This document shows, in pieces, positions 24,859 to 35,385 of a DNA stretch of 64,000 nucleotides (positions are counted from its first letter, which is position 1; every line of letters begins with the position of its first letter). The translations under genes and the position numbers were made by a program. The notes under the pieces are model-generated. The model was not told the DNA's origin and did no database searches. It saw only the letters and a program-made list of their open reading frames with translations. This DNA comes from Metarhizium brunneum (Eukaryota > Ascomycota > Sordariomycetes > Hypocreales > Clavicipitaceae), in contig NC_089425.1 in assembly GCF_013426205.1 (NCBI RefSeq), positions 4,464,001 to 4,528,000 on the forward strand, written 5' to 3'.

Positions 24859-26237
24859 GTTGTTTCAGAATATCGCGCTTCCTTCGGTTTACGGAGTATG
24901 CTCCTTGGTTTTGAGGCTCTCGGGTGTATCACACTAATACCCCTGCCTATATTCGAGTTTGCAGTTAGTAAGCGGTTGTTTGGCTATGCATTGTGGGCAG
25001 ATATCTTTGGACAATTCAATGCAGACATGCTTTACCCCCTGCAAGAAAGAAATTGCGCAAAACCTTTACGGGAATTTCCCCACCGTGGATCGTAACTGCC
25101 ATTTGTTCATAAGGTTTGCCACCCTTACATACCTTCGTAAGTCTTGTTGGGCTTCTTCGCGTTGGCCCCGAAAACTTCAACGAAAACTTCAAATTTAAGA
25201 TTCAAAGATTTTCGAGTGTGCTGCTAGAGCATTCTTTTGTTAATCTGGCCTAGCATACTGCATTTCTACTCCTTTGGCAGCCGCATATAAGTTGTCGTGG
25301 AAAAGGCGTGCTGTCGGATGATGCCTCTCTGGACTGAAGTCGTAGAGCTTGGTGTAATTGCTGGAGGTTATATTATCGGCTATCGCGACTAAACTTAGCC
25401 GAAAGTTTGATTCGGATAAAAGGAAGTTTCTTGCTATTTGGAAGATGGCTGCAGACATAGTCTGCAGCAGTGAGAAGAACAAGAATAATAATTTTTGTCA
25501 AGAAGCTTAGCTAATAATAAGTCTCATAACGTGACAAGTTCCTGCTACAATGTCTCACTTTTTCATGAGGTACGATTAGGATAGGCCTGATATGCGACAC
25601 CGTTTCTTTGCGCGCCCAGAGGAGCCTTTCATCTTTCAGCCTCAAGGCTACCTAGGTCAACAGCTCTATCCGATAACACTAAACTCTTGTTTTTGTACAT
25701 TCAGGGAAAGAACTGTGGATTATAATGCATATGCATATATATATATATATATATAGACAGCAATAACACTGGGTGCCGACGGCGAACGACTCAGAATCAA
25801 TCGCCGAACCGAAAGACTGGAAGCTAAGGTAGAACAACTTATTGAACCACATTTATTGACTTACTTCTACTTAATAATGTAACTTGAACTGTAACATCGA
25901 CAACTGCCCAGTCTCCCTTTCGTTTTCATTGACTGCATGTTCAACAACTGAAGCAGCTCTATCCAACACGGCCAAAAACGTAGCGTTCTTAGCCGATTGG
26001 TTCTGTTTGGATTGAACTTGCGTCTATTCAATTCTAGCTGACAGTTTATACATGTGTGCCTAGTGGCTCATCTGCCCAAAAATGTCTTGGCACATGACTC
26101 GCACCAAGTCAACAGATTCGATACCGCGTAATTCGGTCATTGCCATCCATTAAGCCAAGGCATGTAGAAGGCCGTATCCCATGTCCCCAATTTTTGACTC
26201 GCTTTTCTGAACCTGTTAATAAGCATTATCCTTCGGC
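24859..26237. other. Intergenic with repeat copy and AT microsatellite
   Basis: The stretch holds a degenerate repeat copy (about 25415-25540, related to 28563-28680) and a (AT)n run at about 25730-25755. An 80-codon minus-strand frame at 25240-25482 overlaps the repeat and shows no known domain. I see no gene here. Confidence 0.5.
25415..25540. repeat. Degenerate dispersed repeat, copy 1
   Basis: Over roughly 120 bases this resembles 28563-28680. The best-conserved part is its right end, AGTCTCATAACGTG, which also occurs in shorter form near 23332. It may be the end of an old element. No target duplication was found. Confidence 0.45.
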
Positions 26238-27212
26238 TTAAGCTGACTTCTGCTGGTCATTATTGTTATTCGCAAGCAGGTTTGGGGAGCCATGAAGGTT
26301 ACCCGTAACTCGATCCTTTGTGGCAGTGTCTTTAAGGAAGGAGCGAATGGCAGAGGGGTGTTTGTTGTAAATTGCCATGGCATTCAAAGCCAGTGCGGCA
26401 ACATGAGGTGCAGCCATTGAGGTGCCTGACATTGTCATAGTAGCAGTATTGCTTTTGTGTGAAAGAGAGACGATTTTGCTTCCCGGGGCAAAAATATTAA
26501 CTGTGTATCCGAAGTTGGAAAACGGGGCAATGCTCCAATCTGGTTCAATAGCTCCGACAACTATAGCGTTTGTGACGAAGCCCGTTGGCTGTCCAGTAGC
26601 TTTCTGATTATCGTTGCCGGCGGTTGTAATAGTTAGAATATATCCACGAGGTGAACGATAAGCTCTATCAATTGCAGAGTAGAGTGCCCGCGATTTACTA
26701 CCAGAATAGTTAATGACGGCATGACTGTATCGGCCTTTATCAATAATGTCATTCACGGCTTTGTTATATCCCGCCAAAATTTGAGACATGGGCGCTGATC
26801 CGGCAGAGTCAAACACTCTAACAGAGAGCACTTGAGCACTTTTAGACACTCCATAGGTCTTGGAGGCAATAATTCCGGCAACGTGGGTGCCGTGACCACT
26901 TTCGTCCTCGTAATTGGGCTGGTTACCAGCGTCCTTGAAGGCAGTCCAGAGGTTTCCGGCACGGCCCTCAAACTCTCCATGTGTGATTCGAATACCCGAG
27001 TCAAGAACGTATGCATAATACGTCTTAGAGTCGCTCCAGATATTGTAGTAATATTTGGATTTGCGAAGGGCAGTCGGCCATCTTTGGGGAGACCGGTGAG
27101 AAATAGCTCGGAGGTTCCAAGGTGGGTTGTCCTGAGCTGTTACCTGAGGCATTGGTGTCGGACTAGCAGAAGCTAACCCGCAAAGGACAGCGAGGGTCTT
27201 TAAAGTTTTCAT
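26238..27212 (-). CDS. Secreted subtilisin-like serine protease (S8, proteinase K type) lacking an I9 propeptide
   Basis: This is a single-exon 324-residue protein. Residues 1-17 form a signal peptide (MKTLKTLAVLCGLASAS). The mature-type start NPPWNLRAISHRS follows at about residue 29. The catalytic Asp is D71 (VLDSG), the His is H107 (SGHGTHVAG), the oxyanion Asn is N200 (TTAGND) and the nucleophile is S265 (SGTSMAAPH), so all four active-site positions are present. The S1-pocket strand reads INYSGSKS instead of the usual NMSLGG-like sequence. The mature part contains no cysteine. Secreted fungal S8 proteases normally carry an inhibitor-I9 propeptide of about 80 residues between signal and catalytic domain. 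Here only about 10 residues separate them. A free I9 protein is encoded at 30046-30639. Confidence 0.85.
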   Translation of the reverse strand: MKTLKTLAVLCGLASASPTPMPQVTAQDNPPWNLRAISHRSPQRWPTALRKSKYYYNIWSDSKTYYAYVLDSGIRITHGEFEGRAGNLWTAFKDAGNQPNYEDESGHGTHVAGIIASKTYGVSKSAQVLSVRVFDSAGSAPMSQILAGYNKAVNDIIDKGRYSHAVINYSGSKSRALYSAIDRAYRSPRGYILTITTAGNDNQKATGQPTGFVTNAIVVGAIEPDWSIAPFSNFGYTVNIFAPGSKIVSLSHKSNTATMTMSGTSMAAPHVAALALNAMAIYNKHPSAIRSFLKDTATKDRVTGNLHGSPNLLANNNNDQQKSA

Positions 27213-28562
27213 TCTAGAAGTATAGTGTCCGTAAACGATAATTGTAGACAGTAATTGTGGATTTACAGTTGGCTTTTTACTATCAATCCAGCCGCTTTCA
27301 CGGCACTACATGGGCGGGGTGGTTGTTCTTGTAAGAGATCTTCTTGTAAAAGGACAGAGCCTTTTCTCCTATTTTGCCAAAAAACTTTTAATCAATCCAC
27401 TTCGTAGTAACTGTGCACTGCTAGCAGGGGTTATTAATAAAATATACACTTCACACACATCGTACGATTATCCCAAAGGCATCTTCTGTATGCATGAAGA
27501 TTAATCCATGTTCGCTTAATAGCGTCCTTGACAAGACATTAGGCATTTGTTCGTCTACAATAACAATAATTATATTAAATAACCCCTCGGCTTCAGCCGA
27601 GCACACGTCAACGGCTCAGCCTATTACAATTTGTATAGATTTTTGAGGTATCCAGCTTATTATACACTAGCGTTTCTCAATAAACATATCATACGATTAT
27701 GCATAATGCTACTTTTGCATGTATAGAGGCTTAATATATGTTTATTAAGTAGTACACTTGGCGAGACACCCTGCATGTATCCGGTATAAATTATATTAAG
27801 TAATCTTCCCCGAGAAGGTCTTGGCGGCAACAAAAAGGAAGGGATAGGCAAGTGTGGCCACATAGCGAGGAGACGAAGACGAACTCTGCTACCTCCACGC
27901 GGTATTGTCTAGGCATCTGGATGCGTTCACTTCCGGGGCTAAGGCAGAGAAGCAAGCAAGGTTTATCGGATTTGGACAGGTGATGTGGGGTTGGCGCGCG
28001 GCAACCGCGTCGTAATAGGAGAGCGTGGAATAATCACGTCACACTTCAAAGCAGGCATCAACGAAGAAATTAAGGGAATCAGAAATATCGAGCAGCAGAC
28101 AAAGAGCGACGCAGACAGAGGGCAACACAGAGAGCACAGGAAAGCTAAGCGAGGACGGCTATTCAGTTATCCTATCAGTCGAAACCAAGGTATCAGCTAC
28201 GTGCCAGAAGTAATTCTAAGAACGATATTGTGAAGAGGGATTACATGGTACTTGAGAGCAAAGGGAAAGATAAACCACGGATTTGGATACGGATTTTACT
28301 TCACTTTGGACACGATCGCCTGGACGAAGCGATAAGGAGCGAAGGAATGTGTCAGATTGCATCGTGCGAGTAATAACTGTGCCCGGTCAGCAATAGTAGG
28401 GCTTAGAACAACAACAATTAGATACCCCTAAATTTATAACTAAGGTTTTCTTTATTAATTAAATAAGTAATAACTTAGTGTAATTACTAATTGTTATTAT
28501 AACTGCTATGAATAGACAAAGATAGCAGAAAAACGCTATTCTGAGGGGTAAGGGCTAGGACG

Positions 28563-28680
28563 AAAGGAAGTTTTTGGTATTTAGAAGATAGCTGCACACT
28601 CTGTTTGCAGCACGAAGAACATGGAGAGCAATAATTTTATAAAGGAGCTTAGTTAATAATGAGTCTCATAACGTGGCAGT
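28563..28680. repeat. Degenerate dispersed repeat, copy 2
   Basis: It resembles 25415-25540 in order and spacing and ends with the same AGTCTCATAACGTG block. Confidence 0.45.
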
Positions 28681-29919
28681 TACCGAGTGACCAATGCAGT
28701 CAATTGAATAAAGATCCTTGGATCGCTGCAATGATCGCGTAGGGGAAGTATTTGAGGGTATTTATACATGAGAGCATTTTACTTCTTTGCTCTCTAAATT
28801 ATATATATTACGCGGTGCCTATTGCCGCGGTATAAGACATGCGACGACCTATCCCGCAGCCGACGCACAGCTCATAGAGTGGAGTCATAACGCGCTGCTG
28901 CAAGGTAAATTATGGAATAAAAAAGATAACATTTGTTAATTTAGGTATACGTTAATTGCTGCTTTGAAGTATATTATAGAGCAAACCCTTAATCAGTTGA
29001 CCGTAGCCTCGTGGAGTCTCGTCTCTTTTCGGCTGCGCCTTAAGATGTGGATAAGTATTGAAGGTGGCGACTGCCTAATAAGGAAGGCGTTGCCAAAAAA
29101 GGGCAGCAGAAGGATTCGTGTTCGCGAGTAGATGGACGTGTAGGAGGAAGGATAGGGAAGGCTGCATGTATGGAGAAAAATGCAATCCTAGGTAATACGT
29201 AGGGAAGGAAAGTGGTGGGTAAACGTTTCATAAGGCATAGTTATGACGTGATTTTCAAAAGTGAGCTGACTTCAGCTAGTAGCGGCCACAGACTGTGGGC
29301 AATAGAACGCGTTAACTGGGGGCCACCTTTTGCTGGTCAGGCGACAAGGACCCGCTGAGTTGTTCAGCATATATCCCCAACTGCCACGCGTTGCTATATG
29401 TTTTCACCTAAATACAAGGAATTACGTAGCAAGATAGTAATTATTAAGCATGCTAACCTAGGAGGTTTGCACCCTTACTAAGTCCAAATATAGTTACGCT
29501 GATAAAATATAAGTTAGGGTTTATTAGGAGCTCTAATATAAGCCTCTCAATCGAAAGCCCAATAGCTAGTGTCGACTTTTCTGCCGAAAGGACTTTTTCA
29601 CACAACTCTAGTGTATAAAGCATATTGTCCGCATAGTATAGATGGTTAATACGCTACTCGGAAGTCCAAGCAACGAAAGAAGTTCCTAGTGGCATGAGAT
29701 ACGTTCTGGTAGATGATAATAATGCCGCAATAATCACGGCCCATAGTACATCCATGTGATTTGTGAAATAAACCTGCAATTTACGCAAGGGTTATACATA
29801 GGTCATGTTTAATATTGCACCAGGTCGTAAGAGACTACATCGTTTGCGGGTCAACATGGGGCTAAGTCAACTAGGATTATCCATTTGATATGGAGTTCTG
29901 CCTTATTAGTTGTATGGTC

Positions 29920-29926
29920 TATAAAA
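29920..29926 (+). promoter_or_regulatory. TATA-like box upstream of the I9 gene
   Basis: TATAAAA lies about 120 bases before the start codon at 30046. It is the only TATA-like site close upstream of this gene. Confidence 0.35.
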
Positions 29927-30045
29927 CTCACTTCCGGTCCCCCAGTCCATCTTAGCGGCGCTTGTTCTTTCATTTATTGACTAATATCATCAACCTGAGG
30001 TTAGTTTGGCATCGCGGCGTACCTCGCTGAAACGTCACTATAAAT

Positions 30046-30639
30046 ATGCACGGGTTTCTTGTCCTTGTGTTTGCTCTACTTCAAAGGACAACAGCCCAAC
30101 AGACTTCCGGAGACGGCAGTTCCCAAGCACTGGGGTAAGGACATTAGTCCATCTTACGAAAATTGTTTTAAGCAGTCCTATTACCAATGCTAACTTCGTA
30201 CAGCCACATCGTGGTCCTCAAAGAAGGGTTGAACGACGGGCATCTTAACGAACATCTTGATTGGGTTAAATCCATCCACAAGCGCAGCCTGGATACCAGT
30301 AATGACAACGAGAACCAAGAAAATGGTGTAAAACACACCTATCACGGGGGCGCTTATGGATTCCACGGCTACGCGGGCAGTTTCTCACGTGACGTGCTCA
30401 AGAGCATCAAAGAACACAAGCATGTAAGACTTGAGTGCCTTATTCTCCGTTATGAATATTGCTGTGGAGTCGTATATTGGATGCTAATGTGTATGAAGGT
30501 TGATTTTGTAGAGGAGGATCAAGTTATCATTCTCGAGCCCACCAGACGGGATGAAAATACGGACGGCGACATGTTGCCTGAAGGCGGTACCAGAAAGAAA
30601 AACAAGGGTCATAGCCTCTTGTCTAAGGGACAAGGGTAA
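30046..30639 (+). CDS. Free-standing secreted I9 (subtilisin propeptide-like) protein
   Basis: Three exons (30046-30134, 30204-30423 and 30499-30639) give about 149 residues. Both introns are standard: GTAAGG with branch TGCTAAC in the first, GTAAGA with GCTAAT in the second. A signal peptide is seen (MHGFLVLVFALLQRTTA). The I9 fold follows: HIVVLKEGL, EHLDWVKSIHKRS, then YGFHGYAGSFSRDVLKSIKEHK and VDFVEEDQV, matching the order and spacing of S8 propeptides. Where a protease would begin its catalytic domain, this protein continues with about 35 charged residues and stops. Free I9 proteins such as the yeast proteinase B inhibitor inhibit subtilases or help them fold. The partner here may be the propeptide-less subtilisin 2.8 kb away; that link is inference. 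Confidence 0.75.
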
Positions 30640-30809
30640 TTGCGTCTGATCCGCTCTTGTTAAAGACACAATGGCCGTTCTAACTCAGGTTTAGGTATAA
30701 CTCGTTTCTGGAGAAAGGACTGATCCTTGACGCTGTCATTCTGCACGAGGGGGAGAAGAGGAGGGATATACCCGCGAGATCTGCAGAAGAGTTGGTGAGC
30801 CAAACTACT

Positions 30810-33002
30810 ATGAACTTCAATTTCACGGAACCTAGCGCAGACTTTGCCGGCGTAGATGTAGAATCATATTTCTACCCACCTGACCTAGATGCAATTATGG
30901 AAGACATCCTCGCCGACTTGGAAAATGATGAACAAGACGTGTCTGCATCAAAAGTACTATTCACCCGGGCTGCCGACCGACCGGACTGCACCGGGGCTTT
31001 GAAGTTCTCGTCCGAGCTTGCCGAGGACTACAAGTAAGTTCATAGGGAAAAATCGATGGAGCGTGTGAGGCGTTTTCAGCTGATAGAATGCATTTCAGTT
31101 CCTATTTGAAGGCTCTCGATATTAGTGTCGCTGCAACTGTATCCGGCTGGGGCCAAAGCGCATCTGTCTCAGGTAGTTACCTAAATCAGGCAGAGGTAAG
31201 ACTGTCATTTCCAACCTAATAGTAAAATCGCTTGACTTGATTAACAATTATCGTAGTTCTCCAGCAATGCCTTGACATATGTAGCCAAAATCGATATTCG
31301 GAGGCAGCTGGATTCGCCTGCCGGATTTCAGTTCAATATGAACAAGTACACCACAACAACATTTGCCCGCAATTTTGGTGACCGATGGATCCGCGGTAAA
31401 TCTCTTCCGAGGCTTTAATATTTAAATTGGGTAAAAGCTAAATAGGCACTGAAAGGTTTCCATACGGGCGGCAAGATGATTGCCAGGTTGACGTTTAGAT
31501 CGAAAGGAACCGTTAGCAAGGTGGATCTGAAAGCTCAGTAAATCTCACCACCCTCGGTCACAAAGCTGTGTAGCCCTAACTAATGCTTCTATCTTTAGCA
31601 TCGAAGCTTCGTTAAAGTTCTGGGGGGTCACAGCAGATATCAGCGCATCCGTGAAGAAGAGCCAAGAAGAAGTGAGCAAGCATGCCAACGTGGAAATATC
31701 GCTGTTTTACCAAGGGGATTTAGGTAGAGTTATGGGCCAATCAGGGTCACCTGATAAAATTACGGCGACTTCTGCGGATGGGGCGTTTCATCAAGTTAAA
31801 TCATGGGCTGACCAGTTTATGGATAATGCCTGCCGACACGATTACGAGTACCAGTAAGAGCAACGACCCGCCGCCAAGGTGTGGGTGGTAACAGGTTCAA
31901 TAGGCCCCTTCTCGAAGAATACAGGAATGCCGAGGGCTTCCCTGAGCATCAAAAGATCCTCGACTACCGCACGGCTCACAGAGTTGTATGTCGCCGCACA
32001 CAATTTGTCTGCGTCGTAGATGTGGCATGCAAACTAACACGATATTTAGTCTTCTATGGTTTTGAAGCAGCTCGTCCGAATCTCCGAAATGAAACAGTAT
32101 CTACTAAATCGTAAGATGCCTGATGCTGCAAAACTGAAGATGGGTTCAAGTCGTTGACCCACTTGGGAAATAGTCACAACCATTGATGACGAGATCAAGA
32201 TGAATGTCGAGTTCGACGAAATCGACATGGTGAAACAAAGCCAGGATTGGGTACCTCCTCACACTATGAAAAGTGAAAGTAACGAAATGGGATGCTAATG
32301 TGATGCTAGGTTGACTCTGTCGCCGAGAACCCGGAGAATTCTCAAAGTACAGGAAGGGATCTCATCAAAACGCTTAGGGATGATTTCTTCAAAAAGTACG
32401 CTCCGTATATCTCCAACTCGTTTACAAATGAATCCCCCAGGGCCGACTCCTATGCAAACGGTAACCGTTACATATCTGGAGTGAAGGTAAGGATATTTTC
32501 TCACAATACATGCACTTGTAGCTAAGGCATAGTAGGTGGAACGCGGTGCTACAGGGCCGGCGAATAGTCTCGGGAATATTAATTATGGCTTTACGGGAGG
32601 GTAGGTTACGGCTGGTCCCTAACCAATTTCATACCATGACTGAGTATCCCAAATAGGTCCGTTTGGCTTGTTCCGACCTATACTTCGAATCCCAAGAAAG
32701 CTTGCACCACTATTACTGTGGAACAAACTAGAATCGACTATGCCGATGCAGTCAAATTTTTAAGCAAAGACGGGAAATATACGGCTCGGTATTTTAGGTG
32801 CGTGACTTCATCGGAAAGGAAAATCCGACGATTGGCCTTGAGTCGAGGAAGTGGAATTATCAACTACGACAAAGCTCATGGCTTTGTGGACGCAACATCT
32901 AATATAAACGAGGGCTTTGACATGTCCCCACTATATCTCATGTGGTCATTTGATGAAACAGATCCAGCGCCAGAAGATGATTTCCCTGAGCCTCAAAATT
33001 AG
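30810..33002 (+). CDS. MACPF-like pore-former candidate (intact, 11 exons)
   Basis: Exons are 30810-31033, 31099-31195, 31257-31395, 31456-31537, 31599-31853, 31904-31985, 32050-32110, 32174-32250, 32310-32486, 32536-32600 and 32657-33002, giving about 534 residues. No signal peptide is visible, so the product is probably cytosolic or leaderless. A motif FGDRWIRG followed by a Gly-Gly pair resembles the MACPF signature (aromatic-Gly-x-x-aromatic, then GG), and beta-rich stretches flank it. The C-terminal part reads like a separate beta domain (VWLVPTY, MSPLYLMWSF). I am not certain of the family. A role in membrane attack, defence or self/non-self reactions would fit MACPF proteins, but nothing here proves it. 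It starts only 170 bases after the I9 gene, in the same direction. Confidence 0.55.
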
Positions 33003-33111
33003 CTGTAACCCTGTGGACAACAGCATACTCGTGTGGCAACACGTTTTTCGTGTATGGAGAGCTGCACAATTTTACCATTCGTCTAGTTAACTAAGCTTCT
33101 TCACAAAATTA

Positions 33112-33463
33112 TTATTCTTGTTTTTCATTATCTTCCCTCCTAAGCTCTATAAACTCAAGATCTTTTACTACTTTCGGAAGACTGTTGCCACTTGCCACTC
33201 TGGTGAAGTACAATTTTTTCTGCTTATGTCTAGGTGCTATTATAGCACGAGTATCGGCTGAGAGTGGTCTCCAGCTGTTATCATCTTCGGCTATATATTT
33301 AGTCTGCTGACCCTTAGAGGCACCGTTGTTATTTAGTCTTTAATATAGAAATGAACTGACCTGTGGATTCGAGTTGCCTCGCATAATCTTGGCCGCAAGG
33401 GTGTCGGGATAAATCGAGGAAGAGCGCCGGGTGTGAAGGTCTCTAGCGAGTTGATTCAATTAA
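33112..33463 (-). CDS. Possible partial gene, unidentified
   Basis: On the minus strand an open frame from about 33463 to 33361 joins through a 48-nt intron (33360-33313, GTCAGT to AG) to an open frame 33312-33112 ending in TAA. The joined frame gives about 100 residues of ordinary composition (for example DNSWRPLSADTRAIIAP and KLYFTRVASGNSLPK). Open frame on both sides of a usable intron suggests real or recently real coding sequence. I do not recognise it, and no clear start is seen. It could be the 3' end of a truncated gene. Confidence 0.3.
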
Positions 33464-34188
33464 CTAGTCCCTATGTGGTCATGCAAGGTAGAAATTTGAG
33501 GTGATGTCAAGATCAGGTCGCTTATTCATTGAATTATAAGGGTGCTCTGTCAAGAACACGCAAGCATCACTGCCTAGGTGGCAACTTGCCACTTGCAGTA
33601 GGCAGCAGTATTACGACTTCCAGTATTGCTACCTGTCAGATTGTGGAGTTGCAGGTTGATACAACGCACTGTGCACAGCTTGCATCTGACGCTTGGGTAG
33701 CAATACTGCTGTCCGTTGGGCAGCAGCATTCAATGTTACTAAAGTCATTTTTAGTGCCATTGTATCTCTGACACTAACCTAATAACAATTTCCTCCGGGG
33801 TAAATCTAATTGGCCGTCGACTACCCGCTCAAATGAGTGTGTCGCAAATGAATATCGAAATAAGAGTCCCGATCATCTCTCCTCATGCGCACAGCCAAGA
33901 ACATAATAGGTCTTGTCTCGTATGCCACATGTCAGGGAACGGCCCTACTTTAGCCTGAGTCAGGGCTTCTCGTTGGTACTCTTGGACCGTGACAATCGGC
34001 GGACACGCAGGCTCTTGTTGGATGCCACAGTTCCCTAACCTTGATGGCCACCTGGCATAAATTATGGCTAACAGAATTTGTGTGCGCTTGAGTTACATAA
34101 CATGTTGTAAGCTATTATCTAAACACACCAGTCTGCCTATTATCCCCACTGTTGAAGGTCTGCCCCAGAATAACTCAGTTGGCCTGGT

Positions 34189-34660
34189 CTTCGGTTCAGC
34201 TCACACCGAAGCATCACCCCGTAATATCCGGTTCTCCACGTGCCTGTGCCTGGGATAGCCAGGATCCCTTAGAATGTGGGGGAAAATAGGTTAAGGTTAG
34301 GGTTAATAAGCTAGCCATAATTAGGAAAGAGCAATGGTCGCATTCTTATACCCAGGGGTTGATCGTGTGCCCAGTTGCTGTGTCGGGCCATGGTACGAGC
34401 TCATGCGTCATGACCCCGGAACAATAGGCCGATGCACTCTCGCCCTGTGGCTGGGCTGCCAGGGTTTCAGCAGCCAGCACATGCATGGCAGTGCCAGTCA
34501 CTCCAACATTGAATATTAAAAATACCCTGGCAAGGTGCTCTCCATGTCCACTCGGATTCCGCGTGCCCACGTACCGATTCGGGGCGTTTTATATTATGCT
34601 TTACATCTCCGCGGCCCCGTGTGAATGGCCTTGGCAACTTGGAGAAGAAGAAAGGACACA
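34189..34660 (+). repeat. Degenerate dispersed repeat family R2, copy 1
   Basis: A 21-bp block (34189-34209) and the block ATCTCCGCGGCCCCGT (34604-34619), followed by CTTGGCAACTTGG, recur in the same order at 39597-39880. Spacing between the blocks differs (about 415 versus 224 bases). The copies are therefore old and rearranged. The type of element is unknown. Confidence 0.5.
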
Positions 34661-34708
34661 AGCAGTCGTGTGGTGGAGTTGAAGCGTAAAAAGAACTGTC
34701 GAACGGTC

Positions 34709-34717
34709 TATATAAGG
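34709..34717 (+). promoter_or_regulatory. TATA box of the 8-cysteine secreted protein gene
   Basis: TATATAAGG lies about 120 bases upstream of the start codon at 34831, a normal position for a strongly transcribed fungal gene. Confidence 0.45.
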
Positions 34718-34830
34718 CGCACCTTTTCCTGCCTTCTCCGATACCTATTGTCCTGATAAGAACTGTCTTCTCTGAGATTTCTAATTAAAATATTTTAATC
34801 GTCACTCTATTTCAGCCAAACCAGTCTAAA

Positions 34831-35385
34831 ATGTCGGCCAAATCCGTATCCCTTACACTCATGTGGCCTATTCTGGCATTACCTGCACTCGTGTCAGGCA
34901 TGGTCGGTTACCACACAGCCGGCCTGAGATACAACTCCACCCATTCGTTTTGTGCCAGCAACTGCCGTGCGGATGACGTCTACTACACCGACCAGGGTGA
35001 AGCATGCTTTATGCCTGATGCTTACGTCGCTTACGATGATGATATGGGGTACATGTACTGCAAAGGCGGGAAATTCGAGCTACCATCGGGGTCCGTGAAC
35101 ATAGCCGGGTCTGACTTGCTTAAGTCCTGCTGGTTTCTCCCCGACGAGCAATTCAACAAAGTCGAGATCGACGGGAAACTTGTCATATCGTGTAGCGCAA
35201 ACAGGGAATTGGCCGCCGTTGACACGTCCCAGTATCGTGATTTTGAGACCCATCAACAGGTGGTCGAAGCATTGAAGGCGTTGACAGAAGAAAAGACGGA
35301 AGAACCCAAGACAGAAAAAACCAAGGCAGCAAAACCCACCCAGCTCTGTTATGGACAAGACAATTGCAAGCCTGTGTGGGACTAG
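34831..35385 (+). CDS. Small secreted 8-cysteine protein, effector-like
   Basis: This is a single-exon 184-residue protein. The N-terminal 23 residues form a signal peptide (LTLMWPILALPALVSG). The mature part has eight cysteines (SFC, SNC, EAC, MYC, SCW, ISC, QLC, DNC), enough for four disulfides. A charged low-complexity stretch rich in Glu, Lys and Thr (EEKTEEPKTEKTKAAKP) links the domain to a short C-terminal piece holding the last cysteine pair. It has no domain I can name. Size, secretion, cysteine content and location in a gene-poor island are typical of candidate effectors or secreted antimicrobial-type proteins. That role is inferred only. Confidence 0.75.
   Translation: MSAKSVSLTLMWPILALPALVSGMVGYHTAGLRYNSTHSFCASNCRADDVYYTDQGEACFMPDAYVAYDDDMGYMYCKGGKFELPSGSVNIAGSDLLKSCWFLPDEQFNKVEIDGKLVISCSANRELAAVDTSQYRDFETHQQVVEALKALTEEKTEEPKTEKTKAAKPTQLCYGQDNCKPVWD

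Larger units (their letters stand above)
27213..30045. other. Long intergenic region with degenerate repeats
   Basis: No coding region could be supported. Two loosely similar stretches occur at about 27427-27545 and 27651-27775, sharing ACGATTAT and TTAATA-containing blocks. A second copy of the 25.4-kb repeat lies at 28563-28680. A short A/T-rich patch is at 28423-28510. The right end is the promoter side of the I9 gene. Confidence 0.5.
33464..34830. other. Intergenic with inverted repeat and dispersed-repeat copy
   Basis: The stretch contains a perfect 13-bp inverted repeat (33621-33633 and 33696-33708) and a copy of a dispersed repeat (34189-34660). A single telomere-like TTAGGG occurs in an AGGTTAAGGTTAGGGTT context near 34290. 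No gene is supported. Confidence 0.5.

Noticed and set aside
31854..31912. Apparent in-frame TAA and frameshift in the MACPF-like gene, first read as evidence of a pseudogene
   Set aside because: A 50-nt intron (31854-31903, GTAAGA donor, TAG acceptor) removes both and restores the frame exactly.
32111..32173. In-frame TGA near 32154 in the same gene
   Set aside because: It lies inside a 63-nt GT-AG intron that keeps the frame continuous.
34286..34302. Telomere-like TTAGGG sequence
   Set aside because: Only one full unit in a degenerate context; not enough for an interstitial telomere.
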